Positions 1 to 9,905 are shown, numbered from the stretch's first letter. The stretch: 64,000 nt of DNA from Ascarosepion bandense (GCA_037127315.1 JBBBDQ010001156.1:1203501-1267500), one strand, 5' to 3'. A program made the numbers and translations. The notes: generated from the letters alone by a model not told the origin.

Positions 1-126
1 ACCTTTTTGGTAATAACCTACAGTGTTTGATATGCTGTTAAACAAAAGTCAAACTAAAATTCAAACTTTACTCATTACAATTGTCTTTTTCTGAGTTGGT
101 CAAGCCAAGTTCTACTTAAAGCTATA

Positions 127-171
<45 letters not shown>

Positions 172-323
172 TCAACAAAACGACATGAAAAAACATACAC
201 ACCGAAAAACATACAGATACATACACACACACATACACACATGCCAAATTCAAATGATAACCCCAAACAATAAAATAATTCTAAAACATAAAGACGAAAT
301 CAAAAACGCTCTCACACACACTC

Positions 324-369
<46 letters not shown>

Positions 370-385
370 ACACACACACATACAA
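127..385. repeat. (TA)n and (CA)n microsatellites
   Basis: A TA run at about 127-168 is followed by a CA-rich stretch that becomes a nearly pure CA run at about 329-380. Open frames here only read the simple repeat (Tyr-Ile, His-Thr) and are not genes. Confidence 0.95.
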
Positions 386-692
386 AATTCAAAACACTGT
401 CAAAGCAATAAAAACAACCAAGTGACCGATGAAAAGACTTGTAGATGAGCAAAGGTGACTAGAAGATAATTTTAACGTAATAAGGAGAGAACAGCAAATC
501 AAAATCATTTCAAATTAGAGTAAGCACTTGATTCATTTATCTATTTATTTATCTGTTTATACATTTGATGATGTGAGAAAACACAGACTATTCAACACAC
601 CAACATTTGATGTATTATATTTTATTTTATTTTTCTGTTTTGATTGATTTTCTTATTCTTTTCCTACATATTTACTTATTTATAAACAACAA
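386..692. other. AT-rich DNA, nothing recognised
   Basis: This is ordinary AT-rich sequence with short (TTTA)-like runs. I see no coding signal, RNA gene or known repeat in it. Confidence 0.6.
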
Positions 693-905
693 CTTGGCTA
701 TCAGAAACTCGATACGTAAAGCCACAAATGTATTTGCCTGAAGAGAGTCAATCTTAGACTCGAAACACGTGTAGTGTACAAATACCATTATGAACATTTA
801 AAGTATTATAACATGTATAATAACATCAACGATAAATATACACTTTAAACAAAACGTTCACGGTCTCTCACACTTTTTATTCTATACAAATTTCACTCTT
901 TAGGA
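693..905 (+). mobile_element. short interspersed repeat with hammerhead-like core (family HH-1, copy a)
   Basis: About 210 bp here match, in reverse orientation, the block at 59375-59580. The shared part covers the ribozyme-like core (725-785) and a downstream segment that includes 'aaacaaaacgttcacgg' and 'ctctcacac'. Both copies lie next to (TA)n. No protein is encoded. It is probably a non-autonomous retroelement related to retrozymes or to Penelope terminal repeats; the class is inference. Confidence 0.6.
725..785 (+). ncRNA. hammerhead ribozyme motif, type I-like (copy a)
   Basis: The conserved core is visible in order. CTGAAGA is at 738-744. Helix II is GAGTC (745-749) paired with GACTC (757-761) over a 7-nt loop. 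GAAA follows at 762-765. A 2-bp helix III (AC with GT) closes an ACGT loop, and GTA at 771-773 is the expected cleavage triplet. Helix I has an outer GTAT (730-733) with ATAC (782-785) and an inner GC with GT next to the core, G-C plus wobble pairs. A 2-bp helix III is typical of Penelope/retrozyme hammerheads. No folding energy was computed. Confidence 0.68.
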
Positions 906-938
906 ACAACATATTTCTTTTTCTAATATATATTAATT

Positions 939-941
<3 letters not shown>

Positions 942-983
<42 letters not shown>

Positions 984-1035
984 GTATATTTATCGGTCGT
1001 TGTAAACAATATATATATATATATATATATATATT
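942..1035. repeat. (TA)n microsatellites
   Basis: Two TA tracts at about 942-981 and 1008-1034 are separated by a short unique spacer. Confidence 0.95.
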
Positions 1036-1039
1036 TCTT

Positions 1040-1140
1040 GAAAGGCACGGACTCAATCGGACAGACACACTCTCCTTTGCCATTCTGAAGATGAGATTTT
1101 GATCTCGAAATATTAATGCATAATAAAAAGGTAATGCCCC
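1040..1140 (+). other. decayed hammerhead-like motif
   Basis: CTGAAGA at about 1086 is followed by a stem GAGAT/ATCTC and directly by GAAA. The next bases do not give a GUH cleavage triplet and one T is bulged at the base of helix II. It looks like a dead relative of the other hammerhead-bearing repeats and lies just after a (TA)n tract. Confidence 0.35.
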
Positions 1141-1243
1141 CAAACTTTTTTAACTTCCTTTATTTTACTATACGCATTGTGACAGCCTTCAAGACCTAAA
1201 CATATCCCTAGTATACACAATGCTTAAAGCAAAATTTCGAAAC

Positions 1244-1246
<3 letters not shown>

Positions 1247-1305
<59 letters not shown>

Positions 1306-1425
1306 AAGGATACTCCGTTATAATCCGATATTAAGAACGGTTAAATAAAGAAGACAAAGAGAAAACATTTTTTCTATATTTATTTTTCTTCCGAGGAAGA
1401 AAGATTTCCTCTTGTCTTCTTTATT

Positions 1426-1503
<78 letters not shown>
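1247..1503. repeat. (TA)n tracts around a foldback
   Basis: TA runs at about 1247-1300, 1430-1471 and 1479-1503 flank a 90-bp inverted repeat. Its left arm is 1340-1365 and its right arm 1405-1429, both built on 'gttaaataaagaagac'. The spacer is unrelated. A snapback of this kind can come from a small MITE or from hairpin-mediated duplication. Confidence 0.8.
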
Positions 1504-1505
<2 letters not shown>

Positions 1506-1873
1506 AAATTTAAATGTGTGATTCAAAAGAAACTCACTATCTTATGTAAGAATTGACACCCAAGAGACCTAACTAAATGAAAACACTTTTCTTTCCTTGG
1601 TATTGGTTTAAGATGTAAGTATACTATAACACACCATTACTTTGGTTGAACTTGAAGAGAGAATACAAGATTTTATGTCTTCCCTATCATATTACAAGAG
1701 TTTCAGGTTAAATAACTGATGTAATTCCTGAAAAGATCGATTTTGTCAGGGTTTAGGTGTCAAACAGCGGACATTGCAGAGGATGCTACGTCAACAAAAG
1801 ATGTACCGAGAGTGATGGAAAAGTAATATTCAGTCAACATCAGTATTTATACAACAGTTTTTCACCTCACACA

Positions 1874-1877
<4 letters not shown>
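1504..1877. other. no gene seen
   Basis: Unique AT-rich sequence without a recognisable family match or sustained coding signal. Confidence 0.5.
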
Positions 1878-1934
<57 letters not shown>

Positions 1935-1959
1935 ATGTGTGTGTGTGTATGTATGTACT

Positions 1960-1987
<28 letters not shown>
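1878..1987. repeat. (TA)n/(TG)n compound microsatellite
   Basis: TA repeats run into TG repeats and back into TA repeats. Confidence 0.95.
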
Positions 1988-1990
<3 letters not shown>

Positions 1991-2004
1991 TTTAGAACAT
2001 GTAC

Positions 2005-2178
2005 ATGCTACACGCTACTACAAAAGCGTACATTTCGACATTGAAAGAACAATTTCTTATCAGGTGGTATAATGATGGTAATTATTACCAACATTATTAA
2101 CTATTTGATCAGACATTGTTCTTTCAATGTCAAAATAAAATGTACACTTTTGTAGCAGCTTGTAGTTGTTCTAAAATA
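2005..2178. repeat. inverted pair of decayed hammerhead-like repeats (family HH-3)
   Basis: The arm at about 2005-2065 and the arm at about 2108-2178 are inverted copies. Both contain the CATTG ... CAATG hairpin, 'ttctttcaatgtc' or its complement, a short purine segment and a TTTTGTAG end. Read together with the related copy at 21105-21180, the ancestor resembles CTGATGA, a GACATTG/CAATGTC helix II, GAAAC and a GTA triplet. Each copy here has lost at least one core base: CTGATAA in one, and AAAA for GAAA in the other. Confidence 0.5.
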
Positions 2179-2277
2179 TAATTTATAATAAATAATTATT
2201 GCTCCATTTTTATATTGAGCACTGTTTTAATTAGTGTTTTGAGCATTGCAACTACTTTCTTCGTTCCCTATTCATTT

Positions 2278-2278
<1 letters not shown>

Positions 2279-2332
<54 letters not shown>
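2279..2332. repeat. (TA)n microsatellite
   Basis: Pure TA run of about 54 bp. Confidence 0.95.
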
Positions 2333-2334
<2 letters not shown>

Positions 2335-2734
2335 CGAAGTATTATATACTTGACAATTATGCATTATTGCATATCCCTAAATACAAAAGCACTTTTTTCA
2401 CAACGAATTGAAAAAGATATATGAAATTAAATCCATGTAAAAACGAATAAAATAGGCACACGAACATGGTGCATAAATTAGCCTGCTTGTTTTGCAATCC
2501 TTAGACACTCATCTTTGTAAATATCTATACATTCGCCGTGTGAAGACGTCTTGGCGCCACGCAATGGATTGCATGCCATTTTTACAGATCATTACCACTC
2601 TGATGTGTTTGATTTCCAATAGGTACCCTACTATGTGACCTTAGTCAAAATCCAGAAATCAATAGTATCCTCGCAGTCTGTGCATATGGAAATTTTCTCT
2701 CCTTGAAATAATGATTTTGAACTAATTAAACAGT
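2333..2734. other. no gene seen
   Basis: Unique sequence between a microsatellite and the Penelope-like element. Nothing is recognised in it. Confidence 0.5.
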
Positions 2735-2759
2735 ATTTACATTATTCGGACTGTTCTCC

Positions 2760-3290
2760 ACATTTTGGATCAGATATATATTGGCAGGATGAAGGCTTAG
2801 CAATGGGTTCTCAATTATACCATCACTGGCTAAAATATACATGGAATACTTTGAAGAGATGACATTAGAACCCACAGCTCTAAAGCCAACTATATGGCTG
2901 AGATACTTTGATGACACCTTCATACTCTGGCCACACCAGGAAGAGTGTCCGGACGCTACTGGACCATGTGAAGTCAATAATAGCATCGATACAGTTTAGT
3001 ATGGAAAAACAGAGTGACAAAAAACTGGCATTTCTGGATGTCCTAATAAATCGAACAGAGGCGGGATTCAAGACATCCGTATACTACGAGGCAACATTCA
3101 CCGGACAATACCTCAATTTCAACTCCCACCATTCATACAATGTAAAGAAAGGAATTGTCCTCTGCCTGCATCATCGAGTAAAAGTGATAAGCGTCAAACT
3201 AGAGATATACGAACAGGAAATAGTCAGTATAAACAATACCCTACAACTAAACAGTTACCCACGGTACCTGACAACAACTCCAAGGTAGAT
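2760..3290 (+). pseudogene. Penelope reverse transcriptase fragment
   Basis: The frame gives GLAMGS (degraded AMGSPL motif), then AKIYMEYFE, then RYFDDTFILWPH, the PLE form of the catalytic YxDD box. After a frameshift near 2930 it continues with SIQFSMEKQSDKKLAFLDVL and GFKTSVYYEATFTGQYLNFN, both typical of Penelope RTs. The YFDD catalytic pair is still present, but the frame is broken and the N-terminal RT motifs are absent. In a live element this enzyme would copy element RNA by target-primed reverse transcription in the nucleus. Confidence 0.85.
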
Positions 3291-3302
3291 GGACGGGAGG
3301 GT

Positions 3303-3606
3303 CAGTCCATTAAATGCCATACATGATAGACGCTTGGGCGATCATGTCTCGAAAGAGACATGACTGACTGGGCAGAAGATTATCCCGCAGTAGGTTGCCT
3401 TTGCTTTCTGCGGTAGACTAGTTGCCGACCAAGGCTATATAACCCAATCTGTCCTGTTATTTAACCCATAACTGGAAGGAAGAGACGGGTTAATACCTTT
3501 CCCAAGGGTATTTGTGCGTACGTGAATGCAATGAATTCGGCAGGAATTCGAACTCGGCTCCCCGATTTCTCGTTCCGAGCCGATATCCAATGCTCCACAG
3601 CTCACA
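3303..3606 (-). mobile_element. tRNA-derived SINE (family A), full length
   Basis: On the minus strand the head has an A-box-like GTGGAGCATTGGATATCGGC and a B-box-like GAGTTCGAATTCC. The body holds a conserved TTATGGGTTAAATAACAGG stretch and the 3' end is TAATGGACTG. At least nine other copies lie in this window. It is inserted between the RT and GIY-YIG parts of the Penelope-like element. Confidence 0.85.
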
Positions 3607-3845
3607 TAAAAACTCTCAGAAAAAGCCTCGGTCTGTCTAATCTATGTAAAGGGGTTATCGGAAAAAATACTAAGCATCAGTGGTCCATACAGCATCAGAC
3701 GATCTTCAGAAGTGGTTCTACACTTCGCATGTACCTCTTCCGAGTAAGACCCACAACCAAGGAGGACGTGACTAAGGACTGTGTATACGCCATTCCATGT
3801 AGCTGTGGAAAGAAAGGAGAAATAGGCCGCTCCCTTAATGTAAGG
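3607..3845 (+). pseudogene. Penelope linker and GIY-YIG start
   Basis: The frame contains LRMYLFRVRPTTKEDVTKDC, YAIPCSCGKKGEIGRSLNVRL. This matches the PLE signature of a C-rich loop followed by a GIY-YIG-type endonuclease (usually YxIPCSCGxxYIGETGRPLxVRL). The Tyr-Ile-Gly of the endonuclease motif has been lost by a small deletion (CGKKGEIGRS). The reading resumes after the insertion, at 4332. Confidence 0.8.
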
Positions 3846-3847
3846 CT

Positions 3848-4331
3848 GGTCCTGGGTATGACGGTAAACTGCATCCGGCAGCAAGGCCTCTGATTGAGAG
3901 GTTTTGAGGAAAATGGAACCACCCCTGAGTTGCTGTTGTTCCCAGGTCCACCCTGACCCGTGGTGGTAGCACCTGTTAGAATCCCAGTTATAGGGAAATA
4001 GTTAACCCCCAAACTGAGGTCAAAACATTATGAAACTATAAAGATAGGTTTTTATAGAAATATATACATTTTTGAATGAAACATATTATACAATTTTGAA
4101 AAAAAAATTATCATAACACATTTTTGAAGGAAAAAATTTTTAAAAGCAATAAATTTTTTAATACAAAACTCGAAGATATTTTCAATTTCTAAAATACAAA
4201 AATTTTCAAAATCTGACTAAATCAATCTTTTACTATAACCGAGCATTAAAAAATTACCTTAAAACTCTACCTTTTGGCATTAAATAATCCACAGAGGTTG
4301 ATATGCCGTTAAACAAAACTCATTCAAACCC
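3848..4331. mobile_element. unclassified 484-bp insertion flanked by TAAGGCT
   Basis: The 7-bp direct repeat TAAGGCT at 3841-3847 and 4332-4338 brackets this block, and the Penelope GIY-YIG frame (NVRL / RLQEH) is continuous across it. Part of the interior (about 3897-4060) resembles 34600-34720 in reverse. Its right end ('gatatgccgttaaacaaaa') resembles 30-50. It encodes no protein and I could not classify it. Confidence 0.6.
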
Positions 4332-4525
4332 TAAGGCTACAAGAACATCGCGAGATGGGATAAAAAATCAGGCTTGGCTAACCACATATGGAGTGTAAAA
4401 GGGGGTCACCGCCCTCAATGGGATGAAGTAGAAATAATAGAGAACACCACTAGAAACTACGTAAACTTTAGTGATCACTACATATGCTAGGCTACAACAA
4501 TCTCCTAAACCGACAAAGCATTTTA
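4332..4525 (+). pseudogene. Penelope GIY-YIG domain, C-terminal part
   Basis: Translation gives RLQEHRE, then after a frameshift SGLANHIWSVKGGHRPQWDE, VEIIE, and later AYMLGYN-like LHMLGYNNLLNR. This is the expected end of the PLE endonuclease. It stops where the LINE tail begins. Confidence 0.8.
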
Positions 4526-4640
4526 AGAATGGTTAGATATAGGAAATGTCAGAAGGAGGGTGATAAACGGGTAAGGATACCGAGAATGAGGGTCGGTTAG
4601 ATGGTGAGAGTGTTTGAGAGAATAGATGCAAGTTAGTGTG

Positions 4641-6398
4641 TCAGGAGGTGTCTATTGACCTTACATTAAACTCCTGGAGATTGTAGCTGTCGGGGAAGCA
4701 GGCATGTGGAAGGGAATTCCACAGGCGGGAAGTGATGGAGTAGAATTTGCGTTTACAATTTATCTGTTTCACAGTAAAAGGGCGGGACCTAGTTGCTAAT
4801 CTAGTATCTCGTGTAAATTCGTTCCTAGGTGGCACCATTGTCCTAAGTTTATCAGAGCAGAAGCCGTGAAAGTACTAATAGAAGAGGCACAGGGAAGTCA
4901 CGTCACGCCGGAGAGAGGGTGGTTGCAGCCGGTCTGCCAAGTCAATATCGATCATATTACAGATTCTCCGTTGTATTTTGTCAAGAAGCCCGTGGAGATT
5001 AGCAGGGGCACTCGACCAGATGTGGCAGCAGTATTCAATACACGGGCGGATGGTAGATTTATATATGTACAGGATAGATTCGGACGGGAAAAACTTCCAG
5101 GCCTTACACAGAGAACCGACTTTCATAGCAGCGGATTTAGCAATGGATTCGATATAGTCATTCCATTTGAGGTCCGCCGAGAGTGTAAGGCCAAGGAGGC
5201 GTAGTGTTTTACTCTCAGGGAGGCAAGCCTGGTCCATGCTAATGGGAGGTAGGCGCGATTGTCTATGATGTTTAATTGATGGCAGCTTCATTTTAGAAGC
5301 ATTGAAATTCACGAGCCATTTCCTACCCCAGTCCACTACGGATTGGAGGTCCTTTTCAAGCTCGGCAGCGAGGTTCGCGTTGTCGCCCACACCGGATTTT
5401 TGATCGAGGCGAGAGTAAATTGTGGGGTCATCGGCGTACATGCCTACTCTGGATCTAATGGCATCTGGGAGATCATTAATGTAGATCAGAAAGAGAGTGG
5501 GACCTAGGATAGAGCCTTGAAGGACGCCAGCGTTCGTATGGTAGTTTTGGGAGGCATGTCCGTTTCATACTACCTTCAATGTGCGATTAGAGTGGAATGA
5601 CTGGATTAAGTCAAACAAATGTCCAGTTATACCATAGCTCCGCAGTTTGCATAAAAGGCCAGCATGCCAGACTCTGTCGAACGCTTTGGTGATATCCAAG
5701 GCAATGGTTCGTGCTTCGCCATTCTTGTCGAGAGCCTAGTATATGTACTCGGTAATGGTCGTTAGCATATCAGCAGTAGACCTGGTGAAGCGAAAACCAT
5801 ACTGTTTGTCCGGGAGAAGCCTGTGGGCTGTGAGATGCTGAATCACTTCGGCGTTGATAATGGCTTCCAAAACTTTGCCAAAAATCGGAAGGAGGCTGAT
5901 AGGGTTTTAATTAGCGGGGTCCGAAAGTTCTCCAGTATTTTTAAATATAGGAACTACAGAGGAGGACTTCCAACAGGCAGGAAAGCAGGAAGCAGATAGG
6001 CAGAAATTATTGAGTTTAGAGAGGACAGAGGAGCGTTCTGAGTAATCTTTGGCGCCAAACTTAGAGGATGCTATGGTTTGCTTCACTCTGACAGCAAACA
6101 CCAGCTTAGCTTCGTTTAGTATTTTTTTACACTTATTACGAGCTGAGGCGAAAAGGCGCCTGTTTTGGTTCGACGAGTGGCTTCGATAGAACCAGAAGAA
6201 ATGGTTCCGGTGGGCAATGGCGGCCGAGCAAGCGGGCGAGAACCAGGGAGACAAATTTGATTTAAGCTGGAATTTCCTGGCAGGGATGAAAGCATCGATG
6301 TCAGCCTTAACCCAAGAGGAGACCACGTACGCACAGTTATCGACGGGAAGACCGAAGACGTTGTTCCAGGGGACGTCACAGAGGAAGTCTCGGAACAA
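4641..6398 (-). pseudogene. LINE linker, reverse transcriptase and C-terminal region, frameshifted
   Basis: Pieces in order: a linker from 6398 (FRDFLCDVPWNNVFGLPVDN), SCFPACWKSSSVVPIFKNTG leading into the first RT motif, the RT core between 5900 and 5440 in broken frames, then MYADDPTIYSRL at 5441, the YADD catalytic box. After it come KWLVNFNASKMKL, LLGLTLSADLKWNDYIESIA and IRPCIEYCCHIW. The last piece (4838-4641) is the FTVKQINCKRKFYS / SRLWNSLPHACFPDSYNLQ C-terminal tail. Stops and shifts make it non-functional. Confidence 0.9.
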
Positions 6399-6503
6399 AT
6401 CCCAGTTGCTCTCTGGTAGCAGTAGAATATTCTGCTGGTCTGGGTTTCTTGGGTAGAGTGAGAGTGGATTGAGATGTTGACGGAAACTACGGCGTGGTCA
6501 GAG

Positions 6504-7202
6504 TTACCGAGAGGGCAGAGCTGCCTGGTAATGCAAGATGGAAGTGAAGCAGAGGTCTAGTAAAGAGTCCCTTCCATTATAGTTATTAGAGAAACGAGTG
6601 GGGAAGTCCACCACTTGCGTAAGAGCTTGGGTTAATGAAAAATTCATGGTGCGGACCCCAGTAAGGTCGGTGACGGAGTTTTCCAGCCACTTGGTATAAT
6701 GGGCGTTAAAGTCACCAAACACAAATATATGGGCAGATGGATGAGAAGAAATGGCCTTGTCGATATTAGTAGAGATGCTATCAAGTACCAAAGAGTCAGA
6801 GGAGGATGGGGAGCGGTAGCGGAAGAAGAGATAGCTAATGGAGCTTAGAACTGAGATACGGAAGCACATGAAAGAATGATCCAGGAATTCGAGAGATGTT
6901 ACCCTGGTTAGAGGGAGGTGTTCGCTGACATAAACACCAAGCCCATGCATTTGGACATTGGAGTCCTTCCTGAAGAGGGGAAGGTTACCAGGAACGAAAA
7001 ACTCAAGGGAGGAGATAGAAGGGTCAAGGTTAGTCTCACATATAGCTAAAATATTAGGTGAGTTAATTGGGAGGAATGATTCTATGCTGTTAAAGTTAGT
7101 GTAGATACCACGTATGTTTGTGAAGGAGAAAATAATTAGTGTAAAAAATTGCAATATGAGCTCTGGTAAAAAAAAAATACTAGAGGAAAACAGTAACACC
7201 AT
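6504..7202 (-). pseudogene. LINE apurinic-type endonuclease domain
   Basis: The 232-codon frame shows NIRGIYTNFNSIESFL, ICETNLDPS (Mg-binding Glu), GLGVYVSEHLPL, and FGDFNAHYTKW (the conserved GDFNAH block) in the right order for an EN domain of Jockey/CR1-type LINEs. The very N terminus is hydrophobic and poorly conserved, so the first Met is probably not the original start. The enzyme would nick target DNA to prime reverse transcription. It is severed from the RT by frameshift. Confidence 0.85.
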
Positions 7203-7210
7203 ATATTCGC

Positions 7211-7452
7211 AAAGGGACCTAAAACAAGGTGGGGATGGGGGTATGGCATAGATTTTTTGTTCTGTTATGGATTTTTTTTTTACAAAAATATATCTAAAAT
7301 ATAATGATATGAAAATAAAAGAGGGGTATAAATACCCAAACTAAACTAAAATATAACAAAACATTCAAACTAAAAATAAAAACTAAGACCTGTTAATCCC
7401 ACGAAACAAAGAATGTCTGTTGTATTCTACCAGTAAGGAGAATCAAGAAGAG
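7211..7452. other. no gene seen
   Basis: Possible 5' flank of the LINE. Low-complexity T and A runs, nothing else recognised. Confidence 0.5.
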
Positions 7453-7588
7453 TTTCTAAGCGTAGCTAAGATATAGGACAAAACTAAAGTATGAGATGCC
7501 CAGTGAGGATTGAACCCCTTACTCAATTGTAAGGATTCTGGTAACACAAATTTGCTAACCATTACATCACGTCGAGGTGCCCGTTTCC
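7453..7588 (-). mobile_element. tRNA-like SINE (family B), copy 1
   Basis: On the minus strand it reads CACCTCGACGTGATGTAATG, then GGTTAGC (A-box side), GGGGTTCAATCCTCACTGGG (B box), then a tail ending in 'tagctacgcttagaaa'. The same order recurs at 7595-7714, 10795-10912, 52635-52765 and 54242-54366. Confidence 0.75.
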
Positions 7589-7594
7589 ATGTGA

Positions 7595-7714
7595 TTTTCT
7601 AAGTGCAGCTAGTGTGTGGTACAAAGCCAAACCCAGTCAAGATCGAACTCACTATTCAATTGTCATGATTCTAGCGAGACAAACTTACTAACCATTACGC
7701 CACGTCGAGGCGCC
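7595..7714 (-). mobile_element. tRNA-like SINE (family B), copy 2
   Basis: Direct neighbour of copy 1 in the same orientation, with the same CTCGACGTGGCGTAATGGTT head and a B box of the form GAGTTCGATCTTGAC. Two adjacent copies suggest a tandem insertion or a dimeric element. Confidence 0.7.
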
Positions 7715-7719
7715 TATTT

Positions 7720-8339
7720 CTAGTGGTAATGACTGCAAAGCAGTTTCCCCTCCACTTTTATCGGCAGTTACATGCTGGGATTTGTATATAAATAGGCTGG
7801 TTTGCGGTTTTATCTCAGTCCCGATCTGTATCGTCTTGAAATCGGAACGTTAGGTTTGCAGACTGGCTTTTTTGTGCTAACGCAATTTTTTAGTTGTGAA
7901 TTTTTCCATATTACTGTGGCGTTGCCTTATTTGTTGATTTGACTTGATTATATTGTTTGCTTGCTTTATATATTTTTGCCCTGTTTCTTTCCTTTTGTTT
8001 CTATTGTCATTGCTTTTTGCAAACTTTGTCAATTCTGTTTGTCAGCCATTTCTGTTTTTTATTTTGCATTTGACCGTGGCTACCCATTCCACGAAAACGC
8101 AGGAACGTGTTATTAACCTTGCAGTGAAAGTAAGCTCACATTAGAAGAAGCAAACTTATAAGCCGACAAATATTACATTAAGTATAAGCAATCATCTTCC
8201 ATCAGAACAGAACATCTGAAGCCAGTCTTTTATGCGTACGAAACTGGGAACCGTTTATTGTCTTATTCTTCTATTTTTATGGACCGTGTCACATCAGAAC
8301 GTTAGCTATCTTAACTATCTACAATTTCTTCTTATTTGT
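7720..8339. other. no gene recognised
   Basis: Mostly unique sequence. A short hydrophobic frame at 7944-8144 has no family resemblance and is not called a gene. Confidence 0.5.
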
Positions 8340-8980
8340 AGATGTCAACAGATTTTGTCGTTTTCTTATCTCAAGTTTCCTAGTTAGATTATGCCTTGCT
8401 TATCGTCTGTCACTCTTGCCTTCAATCTGTTCTGTGAGTATCAAATTTTCCAAGCTTTCTTTCCACATTATGTGTTCTTGAAATTTCCAACTTTCTTTCT
8501 GATCTTAAATACCGTTGTTTTAATTTCCATATTCTATAGAACTTTATCGTTGTTCATATGTTCGGTCTATAGTATTCTGATCATCCTTCTGTATCACCAT
8601 ATTTCAGTAACTTTAAGTCTCAATCTCACACTTTTGCCAACATTCCCTTCCATGTAGGAGGACTGATCTAAACTTATTTATAAATGAAAATTTGTCTGTG
8701 TGCGTGTGTGTGTCTGTGTGTGTGTGTATCCGTTACCTATAGACTCCGAAAGGGCTGAACCAATTTTCTTTTACACAGATGTACTATAAGCGCCTGCGAG
8801 TGTTCTTAGCTAGGTTTTGTGTCGCGGTACCCCTGATAAATATCGATAATCGAAAAAATCGGGTTATAAAAGGAGTGGTCCGATTTTAATCAAATTTGAT
8901 ACACTCATAGCCAAAGATATAAGAAACGATATTCAGAAGGTTCAAGGTTGCAGTTCCTACAATAGTGCATAAAATCGATA

Positions 8981-9007
8981 ATATATATATATATATATAT
9001 ATATATA
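8981..9007. repeat. (TA)n microsatellite inside the Helitron-like element
   Basis: A TA run occupies the same internal position as in the copies at 46060 and 53121, so it is a built-in, length-variable part of the element. Confidence 0.9.
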
Positions 9008-9298
9008 AGGCAAGGTGTTTGTGTGTGTGTGTCTGTTTATCTGCCTGTATGCCTGTATTTTTTCAGCCCTTTTATTTTAGTTTTTGCTTCGGGTTTGGCT
9101 CTAATTAGGTGTAATTGTAGTTTTTAGTCTCAGCCATGATGCCATTTACTCAGAGGACTTATTTAACCTTTAAAATTCAGTTTACGACGAAACATCTTAT
9201 TTGATATCGATAACAGGAAATCAAAATTTGACTTACATCCATTCATTTTTCTTTCAGTCTACGGTTTCGCTATAACTGAAAACAATTATTGCAGTTAT

Positions 9299-9504
9299 GT
9301 AATACGAGCAGTATAGCCCGGCGTTGCTCGGGTGTAATGAAAGGTTTAAAACTAATCCATGGTCATGGAGCTCAGACTCATTAGACGTTGGCATGAAATT
9401 AGTCTTTCATGCCAACGTCTAATGAGTCTGAGCTCCAGGACCATGGATTAGTTTTAAACCTTTCATTACACCCGAGCAACGCCGGGCTATACTGCTCGTA
9501 TTAC
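9299..9504. repeat. 206-bp near-perfect palindrome
   Basis: Left arm 9299-9398 and right arm 9405-9504 are reverse complements over 100 bp with one mismatch (position 9365, 'catgg' against 'cctgg'), separated by 6 bp. Each arm is the terminal ~100 bp of the Helitron-like element. Confidence 0.97.
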
Positions 9505-9905
9505 AAACCTCTACAGTTATCTTTTCTTTAATTCTAACGAATTTTTCCTGTTTCTTAAGACATTGTTTACATCTTTGGAAGCATCTTTCGCTATCACAAT
9601 GCGTCTTCGAATTTCAGTGTCACACTTTCCGTTTTTTGTTAAAACATTTAATAGATATTAAATTATGGAACTTGATTTCTCTATCTGTAGTTTGGAATTA
9701 GCATGTTGGACAATTACATTTCCTAACAATCTTGCATTCTGTATTCTTGTCATTGATGTTCAGTCCTTTCTTCCTGCTTCTCTTCACTTCTGCATAATTT
9801 TTTGTAGTTTATTTTTATATTTGATAGTAGAAATATCAGCTGCATATATTATGTTGTTAAGATTGTCTTCTCCAATCACCATGGTCAACACGATTTTCGG
9901 TGCCA

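Larger units (their letters stand above)
2735..4525 (+). mobile_element. Penelope-like retroelement, broken, with two nested insertions
   Basis: In order: a short piece of Penelope terminal sequence ('tatttacattattcggact', also found at 49425, 50180 and 61150), RT motifs, a SINE (3303-3606), the linker and start of the GIY-YIG domain, a 484-bp unknown insertion (3848-4331), and the end of the GIY-YIG domain. The 3' side is cut by the LINE starting near 4530. Frameshifts and both insertions make it inactive. Confidence 0.85.
4530..7210 (-). mobile_element. Jockey/CR1-like non-LTR LINE, copy 1
   Basis: Reading right to left it has an apurinic-endonuclease domain, a linker, the RT and a C-terminal region, then a short 3' UTR. 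Compared with the copy at 35845-38200 it lacks the last ~60 bp of the tail. Several frameshifts separate the parts. Sequence similarity to the second copy is high through the RT and C-terminal regions. Confidence 0.9.
8670..9504 (+). mobile_element. Helitron-like non-autonomous element, copy 1
   Basis: Shares with 52840-53606, and in reverse with 45885-46410, the blocks 'cttatttataaatgaaa', (TG)n, 'ccgttacctatagactcc', 'gtactataagcg', 'aggagtggtccgatttt', a (TA)n, and a GC-rich terminal hairpin (CCCG..CGGG). In the other copies the end is CTATACTGCTAG before T, as at Helitron 3' ends (hairpin, then CTRR). No protein is encoded. In this copy the last 100 bp are duplicated as an inverted repeat. 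Confidence 0.55.
8340..9905 (-). mobile_element. RTE-type LINE remnant split by a Helitron-like insertion
   Basis: The right part (9505-9905, minus) reads NNIIYAADIST (RT motif C of RTE, normally NNIRYADDTVL), then RRRIVIAKDAS and VLRNRKNSLELKKR. The left part (8340-8655) continues with a decayed mutated form of the LxATEMWFYRRML and LERMxTKR region. The insertion at about 8670-9504 interrupts the frame. The catalytic box has AAD for ADD, so the RT is dead. Confidence 0.75.

Noticed and set aside
126..2332. Open frames with long Tyr-Ile or His-Thr repeats
   Set aside because: Translations of (TA)n and (CA)n microsatellites.
3522..3606. Coding start of the Penelope GIY-YIG frame at the ATG near 3522
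   Set aside because: This part of the frame is antisense SINE sequence; the same MNAMNSTGIRTRL reading recurs at 41084 and 52252 in other SINE copies.
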